DNA of 64,000 bases, taken from NCBI RefSeq assembly GCF_030295975.1, contig NZ_AP027364.1, positions 806,001 through 870,000 on the forward strand, given 5' to 3'. Shown here piece after piece: positions 1-9,623 of the stretch. Source of the stretch: Thalassotalea atypica. GTDB lineage: Bacteria > Pseudomonadota > Gammaproteobacteria > Enterobacterales > Alteromonadaceae. The position numbers were made by a program, and so were the translations under genes. Positions within the stretch are counted from its first letter, which is position 1, and every line of letters starts with the position of its first letter. A model generated the notes under the pieces. That model was given only the letters and a program-made list of their open reading frames with translations, had not been told where the DNA came from and did no database searches.

Positions 1-1226
1 CAGTGGAAATGGAGCCTATCATTGTTGATGCCAATGACCCTTTATACATTTTATACACCTCTGGTACCACTGGAAAGCCAAAAGGTGTTGTTCGTGATAA
101 TGGCGGTCATGCAGTCGCAATGAAGTACAGCATGGAGGTTATCTATGGAATGGATGCAGGCGATGTTTTTTGGGCTGCTTCTGATGTCGGCTGGGTTGTT
201 GGGCATTCTTATATCGTTTATGCACCTCTCATAGCTGGTTGTACAACGATATTGTATGAGGGTAAACCGGTAAGAACGCCGGATGCAGGCGCATTTTGGC
301 GCGTGTGTGCGGAGCATAAAGTCAAAGCACTTTTTAGTGCTCCAACTGCCTTTAGAGCCATTTGCAAAGAAGATCCTAATGCGGAGTTTTTGGCCCAGTA
401 TGACTTAACTCATTTGCAGCGACTATATTTGGCAGGAGAAAGGTTGGATCCAGCTACCTATCACTGGCTAAAAGAACATAGCGGTGTTCCAGTTATCGAC
501 CATTGGTGGCAAACAGAAACTGGATGGGCGATAGCGGGCATTCCTGTTGGTATTGAAACACTTGAAACCAAAGCGGGCGCTGCGGGTGTTCCAACACCGG
601 GCTACGATATCAAAGTACTTGATGAAAAAGGCCATGATCTTGGCAGGCAAGAAGAGGGAAGCATTGCCATTAAATTGCCTTTGCCACCGGGGTGTTTACA
701 TACCATTTGGCAAAACCCTGATCGCTTTAAAGCCGGGTATTTGAACACATACCCTGGCTATTATCTAACGGGGGATGGAGGATACATTGACGACGATGGT
801 TACCTTTATATCATGGGGCGAACCGACGATGTAATTAACGTTGCAGGGCATCGTTTATCAACGGGTGAAATGGAAGAAGTCATTGCTGATCACCCTCATA
901 TTGCTGAATGCGCTGTGGTAGGCGCAGCTGATAAAATAAAAGGACAAATGCCTTTTGCATTGGTGGTACTTAAAAATGGCGTGAAATTGGCGCATGAGCA
1001 AGTGCAAAATGATTTAACGCTAATGGTGCGCAAAAAAATAGGCGCTATTGCCTCACTCAAGCAAGTCATGGTTGTTGATCGCCTGCCGAAAACACGCTCA
1101 GGAAAAATATTGCGTAAAGTGATTAGGCAAATGTTAGATGGCGAATCTTATCAAGTGCCATCAACAATTGATGATATTACAATTTTGGATGAATTAAAGG
1201 CTCAATTTCTGCCAAAAGTAAGTTAG
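1..1226 (+). CDS. prpE: Propionyl-CoA (or acetyl-CoA) synthetase, 3' part only
   Basis: This is the C-terminal two thirds (about 408 codons of a usual 620-650) of an AMP-forming short-chain acyl-CoA synthetase; the start lies outside the window. It activates propionate or acetate to the acyl-CoA through an acyl-adenylate. Visible features are the adenylation P-loop YTSGTTGKPKG, the W-QTETGW motif near residue 170 of the fragment, the hinge motif TGDGGYID, and the C-terminal PKTRSGKILRK with the catalytic lysine that is commonly controlled by acetylation. The RDNGGH sequence straight after the P-loop is more like PrpE than Acs, so I prefer propionyl-CoA synthetase. Substrate specificity is inferred and Acs-type activity cannot be excluded. 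No terminator is evident before dinB. Confidence 0.85.
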   Translation, partial: VEMEPIIVDANDPLYILYTSGTTGKPKGVVRDNGGHAVAMKYSMEVIYGMDAGDVFWAASDVGWVVGHSYIVYAPLIAGCTTILYEGKPVRTPDAGAFWRVCAEHKVKALFSAPTAFRAICKEDPNAEFLAQYDLTHLQRLYLAGERLDPATYHWLKEHSGVPVIDHWWQTETGWAIAGIPVGIETLETKAGAAGVPTPGYDIKVLDEKGHDLGRQEEGSIAIKLPLPPGCLHTIWQNPDRFKAGYLNTYPGYYLTGDGGYIDDDGYLYIMGRTDDVINVAGHRLSTGEMEEVIADHPHIAECAVVGAADKIKGQMPFALVVLKNGVKLAHEQVQNDLTLMVRKKIGAIASLKQVMVVDRLPKTRSGKILRKVIRQMLDGESYQVPSTIDDITILDELKAQFLPKVS

Positions 1227-1319
1227 TAAACGCTAATGATTACTTAAACTGTTTCTAGGACATGGTTAACAGGAATTTACTTTTGCGCAGATCTCTTTAA
1301 ATTCCACGCTAAATCGGTA

Positions 1320-1339
1320 TACTGTTATTATTTACAGTG
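1320..1339 (+). promoter_or_regulatory. LexA (SOS) box upstream of dinB
   Basis: A CTGT-N8-ACAG palindrome (CTGT 1322-1325, ACAG 1334-1337) with an AT-only centre sits 14 bp before the dinB ATG. Including its flanks it agrees with the 20-bp E. coli LexA consensus at nearly every position. This predicts SOS induction of dinB. Confidence 0.88.
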
Positions 1340-1353
1340 TTTGCCGGTTTGCC

Positions 1354-2415
1354 ATGAGAAAGATTATTCATATAGATATGGATTGTTTCTATGCTGCAGT
1401 AGAGATGAGGGACAATCCAGAATATAAAAATGTGCCTCTAGCAGTAGGGGGAGACGGTCCTCGCAGTGTCTTATGCACCTGCAATTATTTGGCTCGAAAG
1501 TATGGCGTTCGTTCTGCTATGCCAGCGATAAAAGCGAAACAGCTTTGCCCTGATCTATTAATTGTGTCAGGGCGTATGGATGTATATAAATCAATATCCC
1601 ATCAAATCCGTGAAATATTTCTACGTTATACTGCCAAAATTGAGCCTTTATCACTTGATGAGGCTTTCTTAGACGTAAGTGATTGTACACAACACCAAGG
1701 CAGTGCGACCTTAATAGCGCAAGAAATAAGAGCTGCAATTTATGACGAGTTGCAACTGACTGCTTCTGCTGGCGTTGCACCGAATAAATTTCTCGCAAAA
1801 ATTGCATCCGATGAAAACAAGCCGAATGGCCAATGTGTTATTTCTCCTGCTAAGGTGGCTGATTTTGTTGAACAACTGCCGCTTAAGAAAATTCCGGGTA
1901 TCGGCCCAAAAACTAATGAAAAACTAGCCGTTCATGGCTTTCGTACCTGTGCTGATGTTCGCAAAACATCCGCTGAGTCACTCGTACCTATAGTGGGAAA
2001 ATTTGCTCAAAGAATACATGAATATAGCTTTGGTGAAGATGACAGAGAAGTTGTCAGCTCTAGAGAGAGGAAGTCAGTTGCAGTAGAGCGTACCTTCGCG
2101 ACAGACTTAACAGCTTTTGACGAATGTGAAGACGTTGCAGCGATGCTGTACGATAAATTGCAGCGTCGTTACGAACCGCATAAAAACAAAAATATGACTA
2201 AGCAAGGTGTAAAAATAAAGTTTGCTGACTTTACTCAAACTACGGTTGAACACCAAAGTCATTCGCCAATTTTCGAAGAGTATATCGAACTTTTACGTAC
2301 CGCAGTAGCCAGAGGAGAAGGTAAGCCTATTAGACTCGTTGGTTTGACGATTGGTTTTGGTTCGTCGATAACTAAAGTTGAAGAGAGCAAGTTACAACTA
2401 GAGCTACCTATGTGA
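1354..2415 (+). CDS. dinB: DNA polymerase IV (Y-family translesion polymerase)
   Basis: A 353-residue DinB-type polymerase, against 351 in E. coli, that bypasses damaged template bases with low fidelity. Residues 1-14 match the family start. Acidic metal ligands are D8 in motif IDMDCF and D102/E103 in SLDEAFLDV. Tyr13 sits at the steric-gate position. A helix-hairpin-helix stretch (IPGIGPKTNEKL) lies near residue 183, and the little-finger domain follows. The extreme C-terminus (QLELPM) resembles a beta-clamp binding motif. The ATG at 1354 aligns with the family start. A LexA box lies directly upstream, so SOS regulation is expected. It is probably monocistronic. Confidence 0.96.
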   Translation: MRKIIHIDMDCFYAAVEMRDNPEYKNVPLAVGGDGPRSVLCTCNYLARKYGVRSAMPAIKAKQLCPDLLIVSGRMDVYKSISHQIREIFLRYTAKIEPLSLDEAFLDVSDCTQHQGSATLIAQEIRAAIYDELQLTASAGVAPNKFLAKIASDENKPNGQCVISPAKVADFVEQLPLKKIPGIGPKTNEKLAVHGFRTCADVRKTSAESLVPIVGKFAQRIHEYSFGEDDREVVSSRERKSVAVERTFATDLTAFDECEDVAAMLYDKLQRRYEPHKNKNMTKQGVKIKFADFTQTTVEHQSHSPIFEEYIELLRTAVARGEGKPIRLVGLTIGFGSSITKVEESKLQLELPM

Positions 2416-2633
2416 AGGCTTAGACTTAAGTTAGGTTAATAATAACCCCAAATAAATGTCATCAAACTCTAGAAACATAAATGTTTCTTCACAACTGATC
2501 GTAAATGCTTTACCTCCTCCGTTTTTCCGAATGAAACTAATATTTCCTAGTGAGCCAATAAAAAACCTATACTCATCAATTTAATAATGTCATATTTCAA
2601 ATGAAAATTTAATTAAAATGGACAAAGGGACTA

Positions 2634-3794
2634 ATGGTTCAGGGATTAACAATACTAATAATAATTTCCTTATTAACTTTAATTTTAATTATTATTAGAA
2701 GATCTATAAACAAACGTACTACACAAACTACGACTAGACATAAGACACCTAAACAACAATCGTTAACAGCTAGTCGAGTGTCACGTCAAAATGATATTTC
2801 TATCAAAGCACCGATAAACAGTACGCTAAAATCTTGTGAAGAATTTTATGAAGAACCAGTCGCTTTAAAAGAGCTGAACTTATTGTCGATAAATGATATT
2901 TGTGAGACTCAACAGCAAGCAACGCTTACTATGGTGTCTCATTATAAAAAACCTCATCCGATGCTTTTAAGCCTAGCCAATGGGTATGTATCGCAACAAG
3001 AACTCGTCACGATAGTAAAAGCTGATGCAAAGATTGCCGGAAGAATTTTGTTTATTGTAAATTCGCCTAGGTTTGGTGTTCAGCAGCCGATAAAAGACCT
3101 GAATCATGCAATTATGTATTTGGGGATATCAGAGGTAAGGGCAATTGCAACTGAACTTGCATTAAAAGCCAGCTTTGAATCAAATAATACAGAGCAAGAG
3201 CAGTCATTTAACAATGTTTGGAAAGCGAGTGCTCTAGCTAGCAGTATTTCACTAGAGTTAGGCAAAGTGATTGGTCGAGATAATGCATCTGAACTATCAA
3301 CGCTCTGTTTGTTGTTTTATTTGGGGGACTTGATCTTATTGTCTTCAAATCCTGAGTCCTCTTATTTGTATAAGAAAGGAATTTCTTTTTATGAACGTAT
3401 TAAGGAAACACAGCTAAAATTTAAAACAAATTCATCGATTATTGGCAGTCACGCGGCTAGGGCATGGGAGTTACCTGAAACAATGGTAAAAGACATAGAG
3501 TATAGTCTTGCCCCCTTAACCAACGACAGAAGTGTTAAATCGCTTAATGATATCGACAAAATAGATATTGTTATTTGTTATTTGGCGTGCAGAATTGCTG
3601 AACTAGCCGTATTTGAACAACAAACTAAAGTTGAACAAATGAATATATTAAATCAGAGTAACAATAATCATCTAGAGTTTTTTCATATTAGCAGCATGCT
3701 AAGTCACTATAGTCTTACACAGGTAAAAACCTTGCTAAGAGCAAACGATTTTGCACAAAGAGCAAACATGCTGATATCAAAGCATAACCATTGA
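2634..3794 (+). CDS. Membrane-anchored HDOD-domain protein
   Basis: A 386-residue protein with one hydrophobic N-terminal helix (about residues 4-22) followed by a basic linker of about 60 residues, then a domain from about residue 88 that resembles HDOD. HDOD is a catalytically silent relative of HD phosphohydrolases, often tied to cyclic-di-GMP signalling, chemotaxis or stress control. Supporting stretches are the leading LLSLANGYVSQQELVTIVKAD, the helix with LFIVNSPRFG and the AIMYLGISEVRAIA segment. No HD metal-binding pair is evident and there is no output domain. The ATG at 2634 is preceded by AAAGGGA. The gene is convergent with srmB and shares a bidirectional terminator with it. Its partner is unknown. 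Confidence 0.75.
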   Translation: MVQGLTILIIISLLTLILIIIRRSINKRTTQTTTRHKTPKQQSLTASRVSRQNDISIKAPINSTLKSCEEFYEEPVALKELNLLSINDICETQQQATLTMVSHYKKPHPMLLSLANGYVSQQELVTIVKADAKIAGRILFIVNSPRFGVQQPIKDLNHAIMYLGISEVRAIATELALKASFESNNTEQEQSFNNVWKASALASSISLELGKVIGRDNASELSTLCLLFYLGDLILLSSNPESSYLYKKGISFYERIKETQLKFKTNSSIIGSHAARAWELPETMVKDIEYSLAPLTNDRSVKSLNDIDKIDIVICYLACRIAELAVFEQQTKVEQMNILNQSNNNHLEFFHISSMLSHYSLTQVKTLLRANDFAQRANMLISKHNH

Positions 3795-3930
3795 ATTTTG
3801 TTCCAAATGTTATAGCGATTGGTATGGAAATGCAGGTTCAGTTTAAGCTCAAGCTTCTTTTCGGCTTAGCCTTAGCCAACAAGTTGAAACTGTAGCAAAG
3901 AGTATGTATTAATAATCATTGCGTCAAAAT

Positions 3931-3966
3931 AATAATGGCCCTCAAATTGATTTGAGGGCCATTATT
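3931..3966. terminator. Bidirectional terminator between the HDOD gene and srmB
   Basis: A perfect 17-bp inverted repeat (3931-3947 with 3950-3966) and a 2-nt loop. It has a GC-rich core (GGCCCTC) flanked by A/T runs on both sides, placed between convergent genes. Confidence 0.85.
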
Positions 3967-4016
3967 ATTGATAACCTATTCTGAAGATTACTTTTTTAGA
4001 GTATCAATAGTTCGGG

Positions 4017-5261
4017 CTATTTTTTCTTCTTAGCTTTTTTACCTGCGATCTTCTTCGCTTTTGCTTTTTTCTGAGCAGTGGTGCGTTTTATTTTCGCCTT
4101 TTTCACTGGCACTTTCGCTTCTTTATTTTTAGGCCGCAATTCTTCAATAACGCGACGTTGAAGGCGGTCGCCCATATAGCGTTCGATTTTGCTGATCACG
4201 GCCATGTCATGTGCTTCAACCAGTGAAATGGCTGTTCCTTTATTGCCTGCACGCCCAGTACGACCTATTCGGTGCAAATAGATATCCGCTTTACGTGGCA
4301 TATCAAAGTTAATGACATGGGTAATATCATCAATGTCTAAACCACGAGCCGCAACATCAGTCGCCACCATGACATTAACCTTGGCGGTTTTGAGACGATC
4401 TACGGCATTGTTCCGTTTATCTTGTGGCATCTTGCCTTCCAACCAAGCACAAGGTACTTCTTCTGCGTAAAGTTTACCCGATAAGTACTGCACCGTTTCA
4501 CGCTTGTTTGCAAAAACTACGGCTTTTTCAACTTCTTCTTGCTTTAAGATGTTAACGAGTAACTGTGTTTTATGCTCGCTACTGTCTGCTAAGTGAATCC
4601 ATTGATGGATTTTAGCTTTTTCTTTTCGTGATGGGTTTGCTTCTAAATAAACAGGCTCTTTTAAAATATCTTTAGCAAACTTAATTACCCCAGAGCCTTC
4701 GAGTGTTGCTGAGAAAAGCATGGTTTGTTTACGCCATCTTGCTTCGGCAATAATGCGATTGATGGTTTCAACAAAACCCATATCCAGCATGCGATCTGCT
4801 TCATCGAGTACGAGAATTTCAATATCACGGGCGTCAAACTGTTCATTCTCGATATAATCTAGTAAGCGGCCTGGAGTCGCGATTACGATATCAGTAGTGG
4901 TTGTTAAAATATCTTTATGGCTACCAAAGTTAACGCCACCAGTAATAACACCAGTTTTAATGTTGGTGTGCGAAGTTAATAGCTCGCATTGTTCACTGGT
5001 TTGTAAAGCGAGCTCTCGAGTAGGTGATAGCACTAATACACGAGGAAACCCAGGTTTGGTGCGTGGGTAATCTAATAAGTGTTGAGCAACAGGCAATATA
5101 AATGCTGCTGTTTTTCCGGTGCCAGTAGGTGCCGACGCTAAAACATCTTTACCTTCCATTGCTTCTGGCAAAACCAGTTGTTGAATAGAGGTAGGCTTTT
5201 TAAAGCCAGCTTTTGATATGCCGCCAATCAGGTCTTGGTCGAGGTCAAACTGCTCAAACAT
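4017..5261 (-). CDS. srmB: DEAD-box ATP-dependent RNA helicase, SrmB-like
   Basis: A 414-residue DEAD-box helicase. The RecA-like core shows a Q motif (PTSIQQ), motif I APTGTGKT at 44-51, motif Ia PTRELA, motif II DEAD at 153-156, motif III SAT at 184-186, and ARGLDID and HRIGRTGR as motifs V and VI. The C-terminal tail, about 40 residues, is extremely lysine-rich (KKAKAKK-like repeats) and should be a disordered RNA-binding extension. The overall pattern fits SrmB, which assists early assembly of the 50S ribosomal subunit. Assignment between SrmB and a RhlE-like helicase rests on overall resemblance. The gene stands alone between a bidirectional terminator and the aldehyde dehydrogenase terminator. 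Confidence 0.85.
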   Translation of the reverse strand: MFEQFDLDQDLIGGISKAGFKKPTSIQQLVLPEAMEGKDVLASAPTGTGKTAAFILPVAQHLLDYPRTKPGFPRVLVLSPTRELALQTSEQCELLTSHTNIKTGVITGGVNFGSHKDILTTTTDIVIATPGRLLDYIENEQFDARDIEILVLDEADRMLDMGFVETINRIIAEARWRKQTMLFSATLEGSGVIKFAKDILKEPVYLEANPSRKEKAKIHQWIHLADSSEHKTQLLVNILKQEEVEKAVVFANKRETVQYLSGKLYAEEVPCAWLEGKMPQDKRNNAVDRLKTAKVNVMVATDVAARGLDIDDITHVINFDMPRKADIYLHRIGRTGRAGNKGTAISLVEAHDMAVISKIERYMGDRLQRRVIEELRPKNKEAKVPVKKAKIKRTTAQKKAKAKKIAGKKAKKKK

Positions 5262-5380
5262 GTATGTTACCGAGTGAATTAAAAACGGGGGCGATTATAC
5301 CCGTATGTCTTAGGGAAGTCGTTACTTTCCTGTACGATATTTGTGCAAGTATAGTGCTGTTTTGTGATTTTTTTATAAAA

Positions 5381-5406
5381 GCCGATATTAGTTGGATGAT
5401 ATCGGC
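5381..5406 (-). terminator. Terminator of the aldehyde dehydrogenase gene
   Basis: An 8-bp perfect stem (GCCGATAT 5381-5388, ATATCGGC 5399-5406) with a 10-nt loop. Read on the minus strand it is followed by TTTT and an A/T run, just beyond the dehydrogenase stop codon. Confidence 0.65.
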
Positions 5407-5432
5407 GCTTTTTAACGATCAAAAAATAGCTT

Positions 5433-6953
5433 TTAGAAAAAACCCAGAGGATTTGTATCGTAGCTTACCAGTAGGTTTTTCGTTTGTTGGTAGTGCTCTA
5501 ATGCCATTTTATGTGTTTCGCGACCTATGCCTGACTTTTTGTAACCACCGAAGGCGGCATGCGCCGGATACATGTGATAGCAATTAGTCCATACTCGACC
5601 CGCTTCAATTTTTCGTCCCATGCGATAAGCTCTATTGGTATCACGCGTCCAAAGCCCTGCACCTAAACCAAATTCCGTGGAGTTAGCTAGCTCAAGTGCA
5701 TGAGCTTCGTCCTTAAATGTAGTGACAGAGATAACCGGACCGAAAATTTCTTCTTGGAAGATGCGCATGTCGTTAGTGCCTTTTAGTAGCGTAGGCTTAA
5801 CATAAAAACCACCCGAAATTTCATTGTCGACCTGTTTGACCTCTGCACCCATGAGCACTTCGGCGCCTTCATCTCGACCAATATCAAAATAGCCTAGAAT
5901 TTTATCAAACTGCTCTTTTGATGCTTGCGCACCGACCATAGTGTCAGTATCAAGTGGATTACCTTGAATAATCGCTTTGGTGCGCTCGATAACTTTAGCG
6001 ATGAAGGCATCGTAAATGTCTTCTTGTACAAACAGTCGTGATGGGCAAGTACATACCTCGCCTTGATTAAAGTAGGCAAGTACAGCTCCTTCAATACACT
6101 TGCTCAAGTAATTATCCTCAAAGTCCATCACGTCAGAGAAAAAGATATTTGGCGATTTACCACCGAGCTCAACGGTGGAAGGAATAATATTTTCCGCCGC
6201 ACATTTAAGAATATGTGATCCAACAGGTGTTGAGCCAGTAAAGGCAATTTTGGCTATTCGAGTACTGGTTGCTAATGCTTGGCCTGCTTCTTGTCCATAT
6301 CCATTGACTACATTTAGCACGCCGGCAGGGATTAAATCACCAATGAGCTCTAACAACACCAAAATGGATGCGGGTGTTTGTTCTGCTGGCTTTAACACGA
6401 TGCAATTTCCCGCAGCCAACGCTGGGCCAAGCTTCCATGCTGCCATTAGGATTGGAAAGTTCCACGGGATGATTTGGCCAACGACACCTAAAGGCTCATG
6501 AATATGATATGACATGGTGTTTTGGTCAATTTCTGCTAATGAACCTTCTTGTGCTCGAATACAGCCGGCAAAATAACGAAAATGATCAATCGCCAGTGGA
6601 ATATCAGCGGCTAAGGTTTCTCTTATTGCTTTACCGTTATCCCAAGTTTCAGATAAGGCCAATAGTTCAATGTTCTGCTCCATGGTATCAGCAATTTTCA
6701 ATAATATATTTGAACGTTCAGTTACTGATGTTTCACCCCAAGATTGTTTTGCTTTGTGTGCGGCATCTAACGCCAGTTCAATGTCCTTTTCATCTGAACG
6801 TGGAATTTTACAAAATACTTCGCCGTTGACGGGGCTGACATTGTCAAAATATTGGCCGTTAACTGGTTCAACCCATTGACCATCGATATAATTTTGGTAC
6901 CTGTCTTTGAAATTGAATAAAGCACCTGATGTATTGGGGGCAGAATAAATCAT
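5433..6953 (-). CDS. NAD(P)-dependent aldehyde dehydrogenase, AldB/ExaC type
   Basis: A 506-residue class-3 fold aldehyde dehydrogenase that oxidises an aldehyde, probably acetaldehyde or a related short-chain aldehyde, to the acid. Visible residues are the PWNFP motif with Asn165, the cofactor loop FTGSTPVG (239-246), the general base Glu262 in VELGGKSP, and the catalytic Cys301 in FNQGEVC. The C-terminus ends NPLGFF, as in AldB/ExaC proteins. An AAGGAAG ribosome site precedes the ATG. It is divergent from an AraC-family regulator with 137 bp between the start codons, so that regulator probably controls it. Exact substrate is not determinable from sequence. Confidence 0.92.
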   Translation of the reverse strand: MIYSAPNTSGALFNFKDRYQNYIDGQWVEPVNGQYFDNVSPVNGEVFCKIPRSDEKDIELALDAAHKAKQSWGETSVTERSNILLKIADTMEQNIELLALSETWDNGKAIRETLAADIPLAIDHFRYFAGCIRAQEGSLAEIDQNTMSYHIHEPLGVVGQIIPWNFPILMAAWKLGPALAAGNCIVLKPAEQTPASILVLLELIGDLIPAGVLNVVNGYGQEAGQALATSTRIAKIAFTGSTPVGSHILKCAAENIIPSTVELGGKSPNIFFSDVMDFEDNYLSKCIEGAVLAYFNQGEVCTCPSRLFVQEDIYDAFIAKVIERTKAIIQGNPLDTDTMVGAQASKEQFDKILGYFDIGRDEGAEVLMGAEVKQVDNEISGGFYVKPTLLKGTNDMRIFQEEIFGPVISVTTFKDEAHALELANSTEFGLGAGLWTRDTNRAYRMGRKIEAGRVWTNCYHMYPAHAAFGGYKKSGIGRETHKMALEHYQQTKNLLVSYDTNPLGFF

Positions 6954-7090
6954 GAGTCTTCCTTTGCGTTTTAATTATTTATAAACAAGAACTTTACCGT
7001 AGCGGCTGAGCAAAAATCATACTATGCTAGCAGTCCTGTTTTGTTGACTGTTAGTACAGCAAAAGTGTTATTGGAGTATAGTTGAACATT

Positions 7091-8008
7091 ATGATTTCAG
7101 GGAAAGTGAAGGAACAAAGACTCAACCCTCATGTACTGGTCGAAAATAAGATAAGTTTTGCTGCACAAGCGGCGGAACTGAGTATTTATGATACCTTTGA
7201 AAGTGCAGATAAAGTTCAGCTAGCCTCAGATCAGCTGCTCTTTTGTGGCATGGTGTCAGGTAAGAAGATCATGCATGCCGATGATGAAAATTATCATCAA
7301 GAATTTTTGCCTCATGAATCTTTTGTCATTGCGCCAAATAAAATGGTCGAAATTGACTTTCCGGAAGCCAAAATAGAACAGCCAACAACGTGTTTAGCCA
7401 TTGAAATTTCAAATGAACGTGTAGAAAAAATTAGCCAACAAATGAATGTGTTGGCGCCTGTTGAAGGGAAAATAGGGACAGGGAGTGCTAATCACCCTTT
7501 AATTCATACACATCATAATACCGAGACACAGGCCTTACTCACCCGCATGGTCGATATTTTCACTGAGAATCACCCTGATAGAAGCTTCATGATTGACCTA
7601 GCGGTGAATGAATTGTTGGTACGCCTACTGCGACACCAAAAGTACCGTGCAGTCCTAGAAAGTACTTTGTTAAGGCCAGACCAAGATGGTTTTACCGCCG
7701 CACTGCATTATTTGATGGCTAATTTATCGAATGAATACGATATAGACAGGCTCTGTAAAGTAGCTTGTATGAGCCGTACTAAATTTTTTGAGTTGTTCAA
7801 GAAAAAACTAGGCTGTTCACCTTTGGTCTATCAAAATCAACAGCGGCTAAAACGCTCCGCAGAGTTGATCGCGCTGGGCAAACAAATTACCCAAGTGTGT
7901 TTTGAAGTGGGGTTTAAAAACACCAGTCATTTTAGTCGTGCTTTTAAGCAGTACTTTGGTCTATCACCAAATCAATATAGAAAACGGCACTATTTATCCG
8001 TATCTTAG
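7091..8008 (+). CDS. AraC-family transcriptional regulator
   Basis: About 305 residues. The N-terminal half is a ligand-sensing region of the AraC_N type. The C-terminal 100 residues carry the two helix-turn-helix motifs of the AraC family: ..IDRLCKVACMSRTKFFELFKKKLG and the signature ending GFKNTSHFSRAFKQYFGLSPNQYRK. It is divergent from the aldehyde dehydrogenase gene and is the likely regulator of it, as for AcoR/ExaC-neighbour regulators. The start is uncertain. A TTG at 7082 has a GGAG at better spacing (5 nt), while the ATG at 7091 is 14 nt from it; the two differ by only three residues. Confidence 0.9.
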   Translation: MISGKVKEQRLNPHVLVENKISFAAQAAELSIYDTFESADKVQLASDQLLFCGMVSGKKIMHADDENYHQEFLPHESFVIAPNKMVEIDFPEAKIEQPTTCLAIEISNERVEKISQQMNVLAPVEGKIGTGSANHPLIHTHHNTETQALLTRMVDIFTENHPDRSFMIDLAVNELLVRLLRHQKYRAVLESTLLRPDQDGFTAALHYLMANLSNEYDIDRLCKVACMSRTKFFELFKKKLGCSPLVYQNQQRLKRSAELIALGKQITQVCFEVGFKNTSHFSRAFKQYFGLSPNQYRKRHYLSVS

Positions 8009-8023
8009 TGCTCATCAACGAAT

Positions 8024-8548
8024 TCAGACGTCGAGCAACTCGTTGATTTCAGACAGTATCTGGTCGCACCAAGCTTCTATTCGCTGCTCGGATAGCGCGT
8101 ATTGGTTATCTTCATCAAGTGCTAAGCCAACAAAAAATTCATTGCCTTCGGCTAACGCTTTTGACTTTGCGAACTCGTATTCGTCGTTTGGCCAATAGCC
8201 AATAATGTCTGCGCCTAATGGTAATATTTCATCGTGTAGCATACCAAGTGCATCTTGAAACCAATCGGTATAACCTACCTGATCGCCCATACCGTATAAC
8301 GCAATTATTTTTCCTGATAAATCTAATGACGCTATATCCTGCCAGTGTGATTCCCAGTCTTCTTGAAGTTCACCATAATCCCAAGTCGAGATCCCATAAA
8401 TAAGAAAGTCGTATTCTAGGCTAAGCGATAAGTTGACGTCTTTGATGTTATGCAAATCAACAATATCAGCGCCAAGTGTTGCTTGAATTTTTTCAGCGGC
8501 TATTTCGGTGTAGCAAGTTGTTGAGCCGTAGAATAATCCGATCTTCAT
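8024..8548 (-). CDS. fldB: Flavodoxin FldB
   Basis: A 174-residue long-chain flavodoxin, an FMN-binding electron carrier. The phosphate-binding loop is at the extreme N-terminus (GLFYGSTTCYTE). An isoalloxazine-binding stretch ISTWDYGELQEDW and the LYGMGDQVGY loop match FldB closely. The ATG at 8548 is preceded by AGGT at suitable spacing and starts MKIGLF; a TTG one codon earlier is less likely. Its neighbours downstream on the other strand are dsbC-recJ-prfB-lysS, the same set as in E. coli, which supports the FldB assignment. In E. coli fldB is part of the SoxRS response, but I see no clear SoxS site here. Confidence 0.92.
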   Translation of the reverse strand: MKIGLFYGSTTCYTEIAAEKIQATLGADIVDLHNIKDVNLSLSLEYDFLIYGISTWDYGELQEDWESHWQDIASLDLSGKIIALYGMGDQVGYTDWFQDALGMLHDEILPLGADIIGYWPNDEYEFAKSKALAEGNEFFVGLALDEDNQYALSEQRIEAWCDQILSEINELLDV

Positions 8549-8743
8549 CAATTAAACCTAAATGGGAATACAAAGTGGCGCGAGTTTATCAGAACCAGCA
8601 TATTCTTCGCTACATATGCGTACAATTTACTTTAATAATCTCGCTGAAATTGTTACTTCGATTGATTTCTATCACGAATATCTGTAATTTTAGCAGCCAT
8701 TAAACGGTCTTAGTTGACTGCGTTCCCTTAAGGATATTATTTG

Positions 8744-9550
8744 ATGTTATTTCGAGCACACACAGCACTGTTAAAACATGCGTTAAAAATATTGACGTTG
8801 ACTACTACAGTGATATTTTCTTCGATTTCAATGGCGGCAACGAGCCCCAATGTGCCAAGTACTATTGCTAAGCCTATCGAAGGTTTTAACGTTGAAGCGT
8901 TGAAAAAGTCGATAAACGAAACAATCGGTTTGACAGTGATTGAAGCCTTGCCTTCACCGGTTGCAGGCATTGCCGAAATCATTACAGACCAAGGTTTGTT
9001 TTATACAACTTACGACGGTAAATATTTAATTCAAGGCACCATGTTTGGCTTGTCTGAACAAACCGTAACTAATGTTACTGAAGCAACGATGTCTAAAATG
9101 CGTTTGATCGGACTGGAAAAGTTTGACAACGACACTATCACTTATAAGGCTAAAAACGAGAAACATGTCATCACAGTTTTTACCGACATTACTTGTGGGT
9201 ATTGCCGAAAAATGCATGAACAAATGGATGAGTATAACGATTTAGGTATTACTATTCGTTACCTCGCTTATCCTCGTGCAGGTATTACGGATCGCTCTGG
9301 AGTCTTCACGCAAGGTTTTCAAGATTTACGCTCAATATGGTGTAACGAAAACCCTGAACAAGCATTGACTAAAGCAAAAAGCGGTAGCGGTGTACCACAA
9401 CGTATTTGTGATAAGCCAGTTGCTGAAGAATTTAACTTTGGCCGTCAAATTGGTGTTAATGCCACGCCAGCACTTGTACTAGCAGATGGTAGTTTGCGTC
9501 CGGGCTATATTCCGCCGAAAGATCTTATTCAATTGCTTGATAGCATGTAA
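8744..9550 (+). CDS. dsbC: Thiol:disulfide interchange protein DsbC
   Basis: A 268-residue periplasmic disulfide isomerase. A hydrophobic signal sequence occupies roughly residues 10-31 (cleavage probably near SMAA). The N-terminal dimerisation domain follows, then a thioredoxin fold with the active-site CGYC at 151-154 (FTDITCGYCRKM). A second cysteine pair (IWCNEN and RICDKP) matches the structural disulfide of DsbC. Near the C-terminus NATPALVLADG supplies the cis-proline loop. The ATG at 8744 is chosen because AAGGA lies 9 nt before it. The terminator immediately downstream separates it from recJ, so the two may be expressed separately or by read-through. Confidence 0.95.
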   Translation: MLFRAHTALLKHALKILTLTTTVIFSSISMAATSPNVPSTIAKPIEGFNVEALKKSINETIGLTVIEALPSPVAGIAEIITDQGLFYTTYDGKYLIQGTMFGLSEQTVTNVTEATMSKMRLIGLEKFDNDTITYKAKNEKHVITVFTDITCGYCRKMHEQMDEYNDLGITIRYLAYPRAGITDRSGVFTQGFQDLRSIWCNENPEQALTKAKSGSGVPQRICDKPVAEEFNFGRQIGVNATPALVLADGSLRPGYIPPKDLIQLLDSM

Positions 9551-9573
9551 TATATAGCTAATGTGAAGAAGTT

Positions 9574-9605
9574 AAGCCACATGAACTAATGTGGCTTTTT
9601 TATTT
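9574..9605 (+). terminator. Terminator after dsbC
   Basis: A 9-bp perfect stem (AAGCCACAT 9574-9582, ATGTGGCTT 9589-9597), a 6-nt loop and a T-rich tail (9598-9605). The GTG at 9591 lies inside this hairpin and is therefore not a credible recJ start. Confidence 0.85.
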
Positions 9606-9623
9606 CTAGGAAATGACGACAAC

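Noticed and set aside
9591-9623. GTG start for recJ giving 11 extra residues
   Set aside because: The GTG and the following codons lie in the stem and T tail of the dsbC terminator; the ATG at 9624 matches the RecJ family start.
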